Positions 35,975 through 44,948 of a stretch of 64,000 nt of DNA are shown in pieces. A program made the position numbers and the translations under genes. The notes under the pieces are model-generated. The model was not told where the DNA came from, did no database searches, and saw nothing but the letters and a program-made list of their open reading frames with translations. This stretch comes from CAYMPH01 sp964392365 (GTDB lineage Bacteria > Spirochaetota > UBA4802 > UBA5550). The DNA is taken from contig CAYMPH010000005.1 in assembly GCA_964392365.1 (NCBI GenBank), positions 186,001 through 250,000 on the forward strand, given 5' to 3'. Positions within the stretch are counted from its first letter, which is position 1. Each line of letters begins with the position of its first letter.

Positions 35975-36757
35975 ATGGAAACACTATTAAAGATCGAAAA
36001 TCTTGTAGTCCGTTTCGGCGGAATAATCGCAGTCAACTCCGTTTCCTTTGAGATTCCCAAGGGCAGCATCTTTGCAATCATAGGACCCAACGGCGCAGGA
36101 AAAACCACAATTTTTAATGCAATCAGCGGAATATACAGCCCGGATAGCGGCTCAATTTATTTTAAAAATGAATGCATCAGCAAGTTAAAGCCTCACGTGA
36201 TCGCGAAACGCGGAATTGCCAGAACTTTTCAGAACATTGAACTCTTCGCGCGGATGACTGCCATGGAAAACATCATGCTCGGGCGCCACATTCATATGGA
36301 GACAGGACTTTTACGCGGTGCGTTTATGTACGGAAGAAGTTCAAGTGCAGCCAGAGAAGAAGTGGAGCATCGGCAAAAAGCTGAAAAAATTATTGATCTT
36401 CTTGAGCTCCAGTCAGTACGCAATCACTTCGTTGGTGACCTCCCTTATGGTAAACAGAAACTTGTAGAGCTTGCACGTGCACTGGCGCTCGAACCCGGGT
36501 TACTTCTTCTTGACGAACCTTCAGCTGGTATGAACAGCGAGGAAAAGCAGGATCTTTTTTTCTGGATAAAGGATATCCAGCAGGAACTCGATACAACAAT
36601 TCTTATGATAGAACACGACATGAAGATGGTTATGGATATATCGGACACTGTTCTTGCCATTAATTTCGGAGTACCTATTGCCATGGGCGATCCGCTGAAA
36701 GTGGCTGAACATCCCGAAGTCCTGAAGGCTTATCTGGGAGAGGAAAACTGTGCTTAA
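35975..36757 (+). CDS. livG: Branched-chain-type ABC transporter ATP-binding protein LivG
   Basis: 260 aa cytoplasmic ATPase of the HAAT-family importer. Walker A GPNGAGKTT (residues 37-45), LivG-type signature LPYGKQKLVELARAL, Walker B LLLLDEP and the H-loop MIEHDMKMV. The extra helical segment after Q-loop RTFQNIELFARMTAMENIM is typical of LivG. It overlaps livF by 8 bp. By eye this gene and its followers are richer in G+C than the flanking genes. Substrate may be a carboxylic acid rather than leucine, given the acyl-CoA ligase in the cluster. Confidence 0.92.
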   Translation: METLLKIENLVVRFGGIIAVNSVSFEIPKGSIFAIIGPNGAGKTTIFNAISGIYSPDSGSIYFKNECISKLKPHVIAKRGIARTFQNIELFARMTAMENIMLGRHIHMETGLLRGAFMYGRSSSAAREEVEHRQKAEKIIDLLELQSVRNHFVGDLPYGKQKLVELARALALEPGLLLLDEPSAGMNSEEKQDLFFWIKDIQQELDTTILMIEHDMKMVMDISDTVLAINFGVPIAMGDPLKVAEHPEVLKAYLGEENCA

Positions 36758-37520
36758 AATAAACAATATTGAAACATTTTACGGACTGGTATATGCACTC
36801 AAAGGGATATCAATGCAGATCAAAGAAGGTACCATTACAACCATTCTGGGCAGCAATGGAGCAGGAAAGAGTACCACATTAAAAACAGTGATGGGCTTAC
36901 TTGATGACCAGCCGGACAAAGGCACAATTGAATTCCTCGGTGAAAATATAAATTTCATGGACCCTGAAAAAATTGTACGTAAAGGCATTTCATATGTCCC
37001 TGAGGGACGTGAAGTATGGAATGAGCTCACTGTAAAGGAAAACCTGCTCATGGGCGCATACATAAGGCATGACCGTGCCGGTGTGCGTAATGACATGGAA
37101 CGCATTTATCATTATTTTCCTGTTCTCAAAGACAGGGAGAAACAGCTTGCAGGTACACTTTCCGGAGGCGAGCAGCAGATGGTTGCAATAGCGCGGGCTC
37201 TGCTCAATTCTCCAAAGCTGCTTTTTCTTGACGAGCCTTCTCTCGGCTTGTCTCCGCTTCTTGTAAAAACAATCTTTAATATCATAAAAAGTATAAACAA
37301 AGACGATGGCGTTACAATTCTGCTTGTGGAGCAGAACGCGCGAATGGCTTTGTCCATTTCCGATTACGGGTATGTGCTGGAAAACGGACGCTTTGTCATG
37401 GCAGGAACTGCTGAAGAGCTTATGAAAAACAAAGATGTGCAGGAATTTTATTTAGGCATTAAATCTGATGTGTCTGTTAAAGGCTACCAGCGCTGGAAGC
37501 GTAAAAAAGGATGGCGCTGA
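36750..37520 (+). CDS. livF: Branched-chain-type ABC transporter ATP-binding protein LivF
   Basis: 256 aa, the second ATPase of the importer. It starts at GTG preceded by GGGAGAGGAAAACT, within the end of livG. Walker A GSNGAGKST (34-42), signature LSGGEQQMVAIARAL, Walker B LLFLDEP and GLSPLLVKTIF. The C-terminus is extended by about 20 residues, ending basic (RWKRKKGWR), beyond the usual LivF end. It probably forms a heterodimer with LivG beneath LivH/LivM. Confidence 0.92.
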   Translation: MLKINNIETFYGLVYALKGISMQIKEGTITTILGSNGAGKSTTLKTVMGLLDDQPDKGTIEFLGENINFMDPEKIVRKGISYVPEGREVWNELTVKENLLMGAYIRHDRAGVRNDMERIYHYFPVLKDREKQLAGTLSGGEQQMVAIARALLNSPKLLFLDEPSLGLSPLLVKTIFNIIKSINKDDGVTILLVEQNARMALSISDYGYVLENGRFVMAGTAEELMKNKDVQEFYLGIKSDVSVKGYQRWKRKKGWR

Positions 37521-37595
37521 TAGTAATACAGAATCAGGCAAATATCTTCCGGATCTTTTTACTTCTTTAATACATATAATCAGGGGGGACTTTTC

Positions 37596-39395
37596 ATGAC
37601 AATGGATACTGTTCCACGCGTATTCATGAATTCAGTTAACCTTTACGGCGACCGCGTTGCTTTGCGTCATAAGGAATTTGGAATATGGCGTGATATATCA
37701 TGGAATGATTATTACAAAAATTCAAGGTATATAGCCCAGGCGCTGATCAGCATGGGGCTTAAGAAGGGTGACCGGGTTGCCATTATAGGAGACAACTGTC
37801 CTGAATGGGTCTTTGCAAACATGGGTGTGCTCCTGGCCGGAGGTGCAACTGTTGGAGTTTATGCAACAAATGCCTGGGACCAGTGCCAATATGTGATAAA
37901 TCATTCCGATTCAAAATTTTTCTTTATGGAAAACGAGGAGCAGCTTGACAAATGGCTGCAGTTCAAAGACAACGCGCCTCTTCTGGAAAAAGCTATTGTA
38001 TGGGATCTGAAAGGCCTGCGCGGTTTCAAAGATCCTAAGCTCATGACATTTGATGAAGTCCTTGAAATCGGTAAAAAGCTGGACAGCGAAAATTCCAGAC
38101 TCATTCCGGAAAGTATTGATTCAATTACTCCCCAGGATAATGCCCTGTTTATTTATACTTCCGGAACAACAGGAAGGCCTAAGGGAGCTATACTGACTCA
38201 CAAAAACGCTGTTTGGATAGGCGAAGCCATGGCGTTAAATAATAATATCAATGACAAAGAAGAAGTGCTGTCTTTTCTCCCACTGTGCCACATTTTCGAA
38301 CATATGATGACAGTTTTTGTACACGTGCGTCATGGTTATACTGTTAATTTTGTTGAGAATCTGGATACCATCACTGATAATATGAGGGAGATATCCCCCA
38401 CTATTGGATATGCAGTCCCCCGAATATGGGAAAAGTATTATTCCTCGGTAGTTATTAAAATGTCCGATGCGACTCTTCTTAAACGAATTTTTTTCAAGAC
38501 AGCAATGTCAATCGGGACAAGATATATCAACCTTCTGGAAGAGCGCAGACCAATACCTGTATATATTTCAATTCTTTACAGTTTATTATATTTTGCAGTA
38601 TTCAGAAAACTCAGGGAACGGCTGGGATTTGAGCGCATGCGTCTTGCATATTCCGGAGCAGCCCCGATCTCACCCGGTGTTCTTACTTTTTTCAACATCA
38701 TAGGAGTACGTCTCCTGGAAGGTTACGGACAGACTGAAGGAACAGGAGTCACTGCTGTGAACATTCCTGAAAACGCGAAAATCGGGACAGTGGGACCACC
38801 GCTAAATGGAGTTGAAGTACGGATCGGTGATGATGGGGAAATTCTGGTGCGTTCTCCGGGTGTATTCAGCGGGTATTACAAGGACCCGGAAACAACTGCA
38901 ACAACTCTGAGGGACGGATGGCTCCACTCCGGCGACGTGGGCATGCTTGATGATGACGGCCGTGTCATAATAACAGGCAGGCTGAAGGATATTATAATTA
39001 ATGCAAGCGGCAAAAATATTACACCTCAGTACATTGAAGGCAAGCTTGTATTCAGCCCATACATCAATGATGCCATAGTTATCGGCGACAGGCGAAGCTA
39101 TATTACTGCAATTATTGTTCTCGATGAGGACAACGTGGTAAAATATGCGCAGGATAATAAAATACAGTACAGCTACTACAGCGATCTGGCAAAAAATTCC
39201 GCGATTAATAATCTCATTCAGCAGGAGATTGACAAAGCCAACAGCGAGCTATCACGAGTTGAACAGATCAAAAAATTTGCCATTCTGCCGCATAAACTTT
39301 ATGAAGAAGAGGGCGATGTGACGCCTACGATGAAAGTGAAACGGAAATTTATAAATGAAAAGTACAAAGACCTTATAAATGAAATGTACCGCTGA
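37596..39395 (+). CDS. Long-chain-type acyl-CoA synthetase (AMP-forming)
   Basis: 599 aa adenylate-forming enzyme that converts a carboxylic acid to its CoA thioester. P-loop LFIYTSGTTGRPKGAILTH (~residues 187-205), acyl-binding/AMP motif YGQTEGTGVTAVN, and the hinge DGWLHSGDVGMLDDDGRVII with GRLKDIIINASGKNITP. It resembles the bacterial long-chain/FAA1-type enzymes more than acetate ligases. It sits between livF and livK of an ABC importer, 75 bp after livF. I infer that the imported molecule is activated on entry. Substrate chain length or aromatic nature cannot be told from sequence. Confidence 0.88.
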   Translation: MTMDTVPRVFMNSVNLYGDRVALRHKEFGIWRDISWNDYYKNSRYIAQALISMGLKKGDRVAIIGDNCPEWVFANMGVLLAGGATVGVYATNAWDQCQYVINHSDSKFFFMENEEQLDKWLQFKDNAPLLEKAIVWDLKGLRGFKDPKLMTFDEVLEIGKKLDSENSRLIPESIDSITPQDNALFIYTSGTTGRPKGAILTHKNAVWIGEAMALNNNINDKEEVLSFLPLCHIFEHMMTVFVHVRHGYTVNFVENLDTITDNMREISPTIGYAVPRIWEKYYSSVVIKMSDATLLKRIFFKTAMSIGTRYINLLEERRPIPVYISILYSLLYFAVFRKLRERLGFERMRLAYSGAAPISPGVLTFFNIIGVRLLEGYGQTEGTGVTAVNIPENAKIGTVGPPLNGVEVRIGDDGEILVRSPGVFSGYYKDPETTATTLRDGWLHSGDVGMLDDDGRVIITGRLKDIIINASGKNITPQYIEGKLVFSPYINDAIVIGDRRSYITAIIVLDEDNVVKYAQDNKIQYSYYSDLAKNSAINNLIQQEIDKANSELSRVEQIKKFAILPHKLYEEEGDVTPTMKVKRKFINEKYKDLINEMYR

Positions 39396-39512
39396 CTTGA
39401 TCTGTTTCAATGCAGCATACATTATATATTTTTTATTAGTATTCTTTCAGTTTTAGCTCAAAATCTTTTATCGCTTTAGTATGCGCATAATTTAATTTAA
39501 GGAGGCTTATTG

Positions 39513-40724
39513 ATGACTAAAAGACTTTTTATTATCTTTGTATCTGTTATTTTTATTGCTGCAGCTTTTAGCGGATGCAAGAAAGCTAAACCGGGCATTA
39601 CGGATACTGAGATAAAAATCGCGCAGTGGGGACCGCAGACAGGACCGGCAGCACTCTGGGGTGCAGTCGGCCGTGGAACGGAATGTTATTTTAAAATGAT
39701 TAATGACGAAGGCGGAATTAACGGCAGGAAAATAGTTTATTTTCTCAGAGACGATGCATATCAGCCTGCACAGACAAAGGCTGAAGTCAAGAAACTCGTT
39801 GAAGGTGAAGGTGTATTTGCTTTTGTTGGCGGAGTAGGATCATCACCCGGCATGGCAGTCAAAAAATACCTTGCTGACAACGGGATACCATGGACTTCCC
39901 CGTCTGCAGGATCATCAAACTGGTGCTATCCTACAAGCAAGTATCTGTTCGGATCATATCCGCTATACAGCCATGAAGCAGCTGCAATGGTTGACTATGC
40001 AGTAAATACATTAAAAAAAACCAAGATTGCAATATTTTATCAGAACGACGATTACGGCAAACTTGGTCTGCACGGAGCTGAATATGCCCTGAAAAAGCAC
40101 AACCTGAAACTGGTGGAAAAAGTATCTTCAGAAGTTGCAGATACCGACCTGAGTTCCCAGGGTCTTAAATTAAAAACCTCCGGTGCAGAAGTTGTTCTTC
40201 TTTTTGTACTTCCGAAACATGGAGCTATTATTGTAGGTACAGCTGCCAAGATAGGATTCAAACCTCAGTTCATGGCAAGCAGTACGCTCAGCGACAATCC
40301 GATTATGTTCAAGATTACCAAAGGGCTATGGAAGGACGTAATAGTTGCACGCTTCTATGCAAACCCTATGTCAAATCACCCTCTTATGGTAAAATACCGC
40401 GCTGCGCAGAAAAAATACGCACCTAACGAGCGCTGGGGAACATTCTTTCTGGCAGGCTTCCTCTTTGCTGAGCCGATGGTTGAAGCTCTCAGGAGAAGCG
40501 GCAAAGAGCTGACACAGGAAAATTTCATCAAGGCCATGGAATCGATAAAAGATTTTCAGGGAACCGGAGGAAAGGTTACTTTCGGGCCTGATCAGCATCA
40601 GGGGACTAATGCTGTTTATCTTGCCAGAAGTGTTACTGATGACTATACCGGAGACATTGATCTCACAGACTGGTACACACCTGATATCGATATGAAAGAA
40701 TTACTGAAGATGGAAGGCAGATAA
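39513..40724 (+). CDS. livK: Branched-chain-type ABC transporter substrate-binding lipoprotein
   Basis: 403 aa periplasmic binding protein anchored by a lipoprotein signal (FVSVIFIAAAFSGC; acylated Cys ~20). Two-lobe Peripla_BP_6 fold: GITDTEIKIAQWGPQTGPAA, then INDEGGINGRKI and SPSAGSSNWCYPTSKYLFG. AGGAGGCTTATTG precedes the ATG at 39513; the frame begins one codon earlier at TTG. It carries the usual aromatic and Ser residues of the ligand pocket, but the ligand is not predictable. Neighbouring acyl-CoA ligase suggests an acid. Confidence 0.9.
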   Translation: MTKRLFIIFVSVIFIAAAFSGCKKAKPGITDTEIKIAQWGPQTGPAALWGAVGRGTECYFKMINDEGGINGRKIVYFLRDDAYQPAQTKAEVKKLVEGEGVFAFVGGVGSSPGMAVKKYLADNGIPWTSPSAGSSNWCYPTSKYLFGSYPLYSHEAAAMVDYAVNTLKKTKIAIFYQNDDYGKLGLHGAEYALKKHNLKLVEKVSSEVADTDLSSQGLKLKTSGAEVVLLFVLPKHGAIIVGTAAKIGFKPQFMASSTLSDNPIMFKITKGLWKDVIVARFYANPMSNHPLMVKYRAAQKKYAPNERWGTFFLAGFLFAEPMVEALRRSGKELTQENFIKAMESIKDFQGTGGKVTFGPDQHQGTNAVYLARSVTDDYTGDIDLTDWYTPDIDMKELLKMEGR

Positions 40725-40790
40725 TTATCAGCCGTATGTTAAAGCATATAATGACTTTAGTTTAGAATAATTTATCAAAGGGAAGAGCCT

Positions 40791-41879
40791 ATGGACATGA
40801 AACGCGATTATTATGAAGATATTCAGCTTCTGGACAGTAAAACAAAAATCTTCTGGCTTTCATTAATGATTATTGTCCTTGCAGCTCTTCCCTTTATTGT
40901 ACCGGGCTATTTAATAAGTGATCTTAATTATTATGCTATAAATATTATTGTAGCAATCGGATTAAATATTCTTGTTGGATTCACAGGTCAGATATCCCTG
41001 GGACATGCAGGTTTTTTTGCTATTGGAGCATATGCAACAGCTTTGCTTTTAAAATGGATTCCCATCATACCCTTCCCGATTGTTTTAATTATCGCAGCTC
41101 TTATTGCGGCTGTCTTCGGTTTCATTCTCGGGCTCCCCTCTCTCAAACTGGAGGGACCTTATCTGGCAATAGCCACGCTGGGTTTCGGTATGGCTATAAT
41201 TCAGATTCTGGGCCGCTTTCAGATTTTTGGCGGAAGAATGGGTTTTAATGTTCCGGAAGTAACTTTCATCTCGGGATTCCTCGCTGAAACAGGACTTTTT
41301 ACAAAAAATGCCGGCCGTGATGTAAACCTTTATTTTATCATTATACCTGTCATGGTTTTCATGACGATAATGGCGCGCAACATTTCCAAAACGCGGGTGG
41401 GACGCGCATTCATTGCCATACGTGATGATGATATAGCTGCTGAAACCATGGGAATAAATCTTACATTCTACAAGACCATGTCCTTTGCAGTGAGCGCATT
41501 TTACGCAGGCATTGCAGGGGGTCTATACTCCATGTGGATCGGATTTATCAGCCCTGATTCATTTGATTTCATACTCTCAATACTTTTTCTTGCAATGGTG
41601 GTGGTTGGAGGCATCGGCTCCATTCCCGGTCCGATCTTCGGAGCTATTGTTGTTGTTTTTTTAAATACTAACCTGAAAAAAGAAGCTATTTCCGACATCC
41701 CCTTCTTCGGACCGCTTCTGGTCGATTTCAGCAAATCATTTATGGACATGACAGGACTGGGCGGAGTAAGCTTTATTATTTTCGGACTGATACTCATGCT
41801 CATAGTTATAATTGAACCGCTGGGTATTTACGGTTTCTGGATCAGAATTAAAAAATACTGGAAAACCTGGCCATTTTAA
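40791..41879 (+). CDS. livM: Branched-chain-type ABC transporter permease LivM
   Basis: 362 aa inner-membrane permease with about ten helices. Family segments: VGFTGQISLGHAGFFAIGAY, LEGPYLAIATLGFGMAIIQI, and the cytoplasmic coupling region RVGRAFIAIRDDDIAAETMG. A C-terminal tail extends past the last helix. GGAAGAG precedes the ATG. It would pair with LivH 17 bp downstream. Confidence 0.92.
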   Translation: MDMKRDYYEDIQLLDSKTKIFWLSLMIIVLAALPFIVPGYLISDLNYYAINIIVAIGLNILVGFTGQISLGHAGFFAIGAYATALLLKWIPIIPFPIVLIIAALIAAVFGFILGLPSLKLEGPYLAIATLGFGMAIIQILGRFQIFGGRMGFNVPEVTFISGFLAETGLFTKNAGRDVNLYFIIIPVMVFMTIMARNISKTRVGRAFIAIRDDDIAAETMGINLTFYKTMSFAVSAFYAGIAGGLYSMWIGFISPDSFDFILSILFLAMVVVGGIGSIPGPIFGAIVVVFLNTNLKKEAISDIPFFGPLLVDFSKSFMDMTGLGGVSFIIFGLILMLIVIIEPLGIYGFWIRIKKYWKTWPF

Positions 41880-41896
41880 GGGAATAAGGAGAAACT

Positions 41897-42793
41897 ATGA
41901 TTGCTCTACAACTGCTATTTGACGGCATTTCAATCGGGTCTCTTTATGCGCTTATTGCGCTGGCCATGGTAATCATATATAAAACATCTGAAGTGCCGAA
42001 TTTCGCACAGGGAAACATGGGCATGATCTCGACCTTCGTAGCCTATTATCTTATGGAAAAATACGGATTCAAATTCCCTGTATCATTTCTGGGTGCACTT
42101 GCCTTTTCAATAATAATTGCAGTAATATTTGAATTTGTTTTTCTGCGAAGAGCTAAAGAACCGAATGTACTCAATCTGATTCTTATTACACTCGGATTTG
42201 AAAGAATGCTTTACGGAATAGCAGGATGGAAATTTGGAGCAGAACAGAAACTTTTCCCTTCATCATTTGATCCGATCCCGATATCGCGCGACGGTGTGTT
42301 TAACGCAGGCGGTGTGTCCATGGGCCACGTGGGTATCATTATGATAATAACGAGCAGTTTTCTAATCATATCCCTGTTCTTATTTTTTAAATATACAAAT
42401 CTCGGAATAGCAATGAAAGCAACTCAGCAGAACCAGCTCGCTGCCAGAATCAACGGAATCCGCACAAACCGCATCATGTCTGTAACATGGGCGCTGAGCT
42501 CAGTGGTTGGAGCCATTGCAGCAATGCTTCTGGTTCCCGGAACTGCAACCGGCCTTGACGCAAACCTTATGCTTGCTTCGCTGTTAAAGGGTTTTGCAGC
42601 AGCTGTACTGGGAGGCATGACAAGCCTCATAGGTTCCATAGGCGGCGGTTTAATTCTCGGTATAATCGAGAAATTCTTCGGTTTCTATGTGTCATCAGAG
42701 TTCGAAACTGTGGTTTCATTTGCAATCATTGTAATTATCCTGTGGTTCAAACCCAGCGGACTTTTTGAAAAACATTATAAACGGAAAGTTTAA
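41897..42793 (+). CDS. livH: Branched-chain-type ABC transporter permease LivH
   Basis: 298 aa inner-membrane permease. N-terminal LLFDGISIGSLYALIALAMV, then FAQGNMGMISTFVAYYL, coupling-loop AMKATQQNQLAARINGI, and LLKGFAAAVLGGMTSLIGSI near the C-terminus. AAGGAGAAACT precedes the ATG. It is the last gene of the importer cluster livG-livF-acyl-CoA ligase-livK-livM-livH, an order unlike the usual E. coli livKHMGF. Confidence 0.92.
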   Translation: MIALQLLFDGISIGSLYALIALAMVIIYKTSEVPNFAQGNMGMISTFVAYYLMEKYGFKFPVSFLGALAFSIIIAVIFEFVFLRRAKEPNVLNLILITLGFERMLYGIAGWKFGAEQKLFPSSFDPIPISRDGVFNAGGVSMGHVGIIMIITSSFLIISLFLFFKYTNLGIAMKATQQNQLAARINGIRTNRIMSVTWALSSVVGAIAAMLLVPGTATGLDANLMLASLLKGFAAAVLGGMTSLIGSIGGGLILGIIEKFFGFYVSSEFETVVSFAIIVIILWFKPSGLFEKHYKRKV

Positions 42794-42858
42794 ATTCAGG
42801 ATATATCGATAAAATCAGGTTTATAATAATTCCCGTTTCATCGAATTTCAATCTTCAG

Positions 42859-42881
42859 CGATAAATGTTCAGTATTTATCG
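42859..42881 (+). terminator. Weak hairpin after livH
   Basis: Arms CGATAAAT / ATTTATCG around the loop GTTCAGT, followed by TTTCTGTT, about 65 bp past livH. The stem is AT-rich and the T run interrupted, so termination is only possible. Confidence 0.35.
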
Positions 42882-43087
42882 TTTCTGTTAAAAAGCGGAC
42901 TCACTTTTATTGCTGCAATTTCATATCTTTTCTATTTTACATTGATTAAAAATCAAAAAAACAACACTTTCTGTCAGCCTATATGCTGCCAAGAATTATA
43001 GTTGATTTAGCAAATGATAAACTATAGTTTGTCTCTGCAGCATTTATGTGCTTGCTTATAACTCATTAGAAAACAGGAAGGACCACT

Positions 43088-44467
43088 ATGGATGCCATTC
43101 ACGAATTTATAAAATTTTTAAACGGGTATCTATGGGGCCCTCCAATGCTGATCCTTCTTTTCGGTACACACATTTTCCTGACAATACGCCTGCATGGAAT
43201 ACAGAGATTTACTTTCCTTGCAATTAAACTTTCATTGCAGAAAGACGACAGCGGTCATGGAGATGTAAGCCATTTCGGTTCGCTCACAACAGCGCTCGCA
43301 GCTACAATCGGAACCGGCAACATAGTCGGAGTGGCAACTGCTGTTGCTCTCGGCGGTCCGGGAGCTGTTCTCTGGTGCTGGCTTACAGGAGTTTTCGGAA
43401 TTGCTACAAAATACGGCGAGGCTCTGCTTGCAGTAAAATACAGGGTTAAAACTGAAGATGGAACAATGCTCGGCGGACCAATGTATGCAATAGAAAGAGG
43501 TCTCGGCCAGAAATGGCTTGCTGTAATATTCTGCATTTTTACCGGATTTGCAGCCTTTGGAATCGGCAACATGGTGCAGGCTAATTCAATTGCTGTTATG
43601 GTTAATGAAACATTTTCAATATCACCCTGGATAACCGGCGGAATTATGACTGTTCTTACAGCAATTGTTATTCTCGGAGGAATAACATCCATTGCGCGGG
43701 TTTGCGAAATTCTCGTACCGTTTATGGCGATCTTCTATGTAGCCGGATGTGCAATTATATTATTTTTTAACCGCGAATTTTTATCACAGACATTTTCTCT
43801 TATTTTTTCTTCTGCTTTCACAACTACAGCTGCAGGCGGCGGATTTATAGGATCAACAATAATGACTGCAGCGCGTTTCGGAATAGCAAGAGGACTTTTC
43901 TCAAATGAATCCGGTCTTGGATCAGCGCCTATAGTTGCAGCTGCTGCTAAAACAAGAAATCCTGTCCGTCAGGCGCTTGTTGCATCAACCGGAACATTCT
44001 GGGACACAGTTGTTGTATGCGCAATGACAGGCCTTGTTCTGGTCAGCACTGTTATCAGCCATCCGGAAATATCCGCAGGACGAAATGGCGCAGCTCTTAC
44101 AAATGCAGCTTTTTCAATGATACCGATAATCGGTCCTATAGTACTTACAGTTGGACTTTTAACATTCGTTTTCTCAACAATTCTCGGGTGGTCATATTAC
44201 GGTGAACGTGCAGTAGAATATCTGTTTGGAAAAATTTCCATTAAACCATACCGTGTTGCCTGGGTATTTGCTGTTATGGCAGGTTCTGTAATCTCTCTGC
44301 CTCTTGTATGGGACCTTGCTGATGCAATGAACGCCCTAATGGCCATACCGAATATTATATCACTGCTTCTGCTCAATGGAGTAATAGTTTATGAAACCAG
44401 AAAATATCTCTGGGACGATAATCTCCATCTGATGATGGAACATGATGATGTAATTAACGATAAATAG
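43088..44467 (+). CDS. Sodium:alanine symporter (AGCS family)
   Basis: 459 aa inner-membrane symporter importing alanine or glycine with Na+. About eleven hydrophobic helices. Family segments: LTTALAATIGTGNIVGVATA, EALLAVKYRVKTEDGTMLGG, GLFSNESGLGSAPIVAAAAK and ILGWSYYGERAVEYLFG. AGGAAGGACCACT precedes the ATG. The 294-bp gap upstream carries a small inverted repeat (TATAGTT at 42997 / AACTATA at 43020) that could be an operator, but I see no glycine riboswitch. It appears to be monocistronic. Confidence 0.92.
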   Translation: MDAIHEFIKFLNGYLWGPPMLILLFGTHIFLTIRLHGIQRFTFLAIKLSLQKDDSGHGDVSHFGSLTTALAATIGTGNIVGVATAVALGGPGAVLWCWLTGVFGIATKYGEALLAVKYRVKTEDGTMLGGPMYAIERGLGQKWLAVIFCIFTGFAAFGIGNMVQANSIAVMVNETFSISPWITGGIMTVLTAIVILGGITSIARVCEILVPFMAIFYVAGCAIILFFNREFLSQTFSLIFSSAFTTTAAGGGFIGSTIMTAARFGIARGLFSNESGLGSAPIVAAAAKTRNPVRQALVASTGTFWDTVVVCAMTGLVLVSTVISHPEISAGRNGAALTNAAFSMIPIIGPIVLTVGLLTFVFSTILGWSYYGERAVEYLFGKISIKPYRVAWVFAVMAGSVISLPLVWDLADAMNALMAIPNIISLLLLNGVIVYETRKYLWDDNLHLMMEHDDVINDK

Positions 44468-44574
44468 AATTTATTGAATAAATATTTTAATACTTTACAC
44501 ATGGATCCAATACACAAATTATTATTTTAAAAATTTATCAATATAAAAATAGCAGTTAACGATTGAATTAGTTC

Positions 44575-44692
44575 TTTGCCATTCCAGCTGGAGCGATAGC
44601 GGAATGCCGGAATCTCATAGGGAATGTTATATATGAGATTCCGGTATTTGCACGAATTGAAGCTGCAAAACCGGAATGACAGAAAATGATTT
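44575..44692. repeat. Compound palindromic intergenic element
   Basis: It contains GCCATTCC ... GCGGAATGCC, then CCGGAATCTCATA paired with TATGAGATTCCGG across a short AT-rich loop, and ends ACCGGAATGACAGAAA. It shares end sequences with the elements at 2913-2966 and 21771-21832. It lies directly upstream of the 65-aa orphan gene. Confidence 0.55.
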
Positions 44693-44725
44693 AATCAAAT
44701 CGTTAACCGCCATAGAAAGGATACA

Positions 44726-44923
44726 ATGAACGGAATTAAAGAAATAAAGCTTTTTGATATGAATACACTCGAGTCCTGCGGCTCAATTATTAACGAGGGA
44801 AACCAGTGGCATTACGAGGATGTAAAAGATACTCATATGGTCGATATTACTCAAGGCATGCCGCTCAAGGCGCTTTTAAATATTCTTTCAAGCTTCGGAC
44901 TTGTTTACGATATTGTGGAATAA
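44726..44923 (+). CDS. Small conserved-looking protein, 65 aa, unknown function
   Basis: 65 aa, soluble and acidic, without signal peptide or membrane segment. AAAGGATACA gives a proper ribosome-binding site for the ATG. Codon use matches the neighbours. The sequence shows an N-terminal IKEIKLFDMNTLESCGSIIN and a C-terminal helix-like LKALLNILSSFGLVYDIVE. I do not recognise the family. It stands alone between a palindromic intergenic element and the convergent tandem-flavodoxin gene. Confidence 0.6.
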   Translation: MNGIKEIKLFDMNTLESCGSIINEGNQWHYEDVKDTHMVDITQGMPLKALLNILSSFGLVYDIVE

Positions 44924-44948
44924 ATTTACAAGAGAGTTGCAGCAATAT

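Noticed and set aside
42997..43026. Small inverted repeat (TATAGTT/AACTATA) upstream of the alanine symporter as an operator
   Set aside because: Seven-base AT-rich arms are expected by chance in DNA of this composition, and no regulator is nearby.
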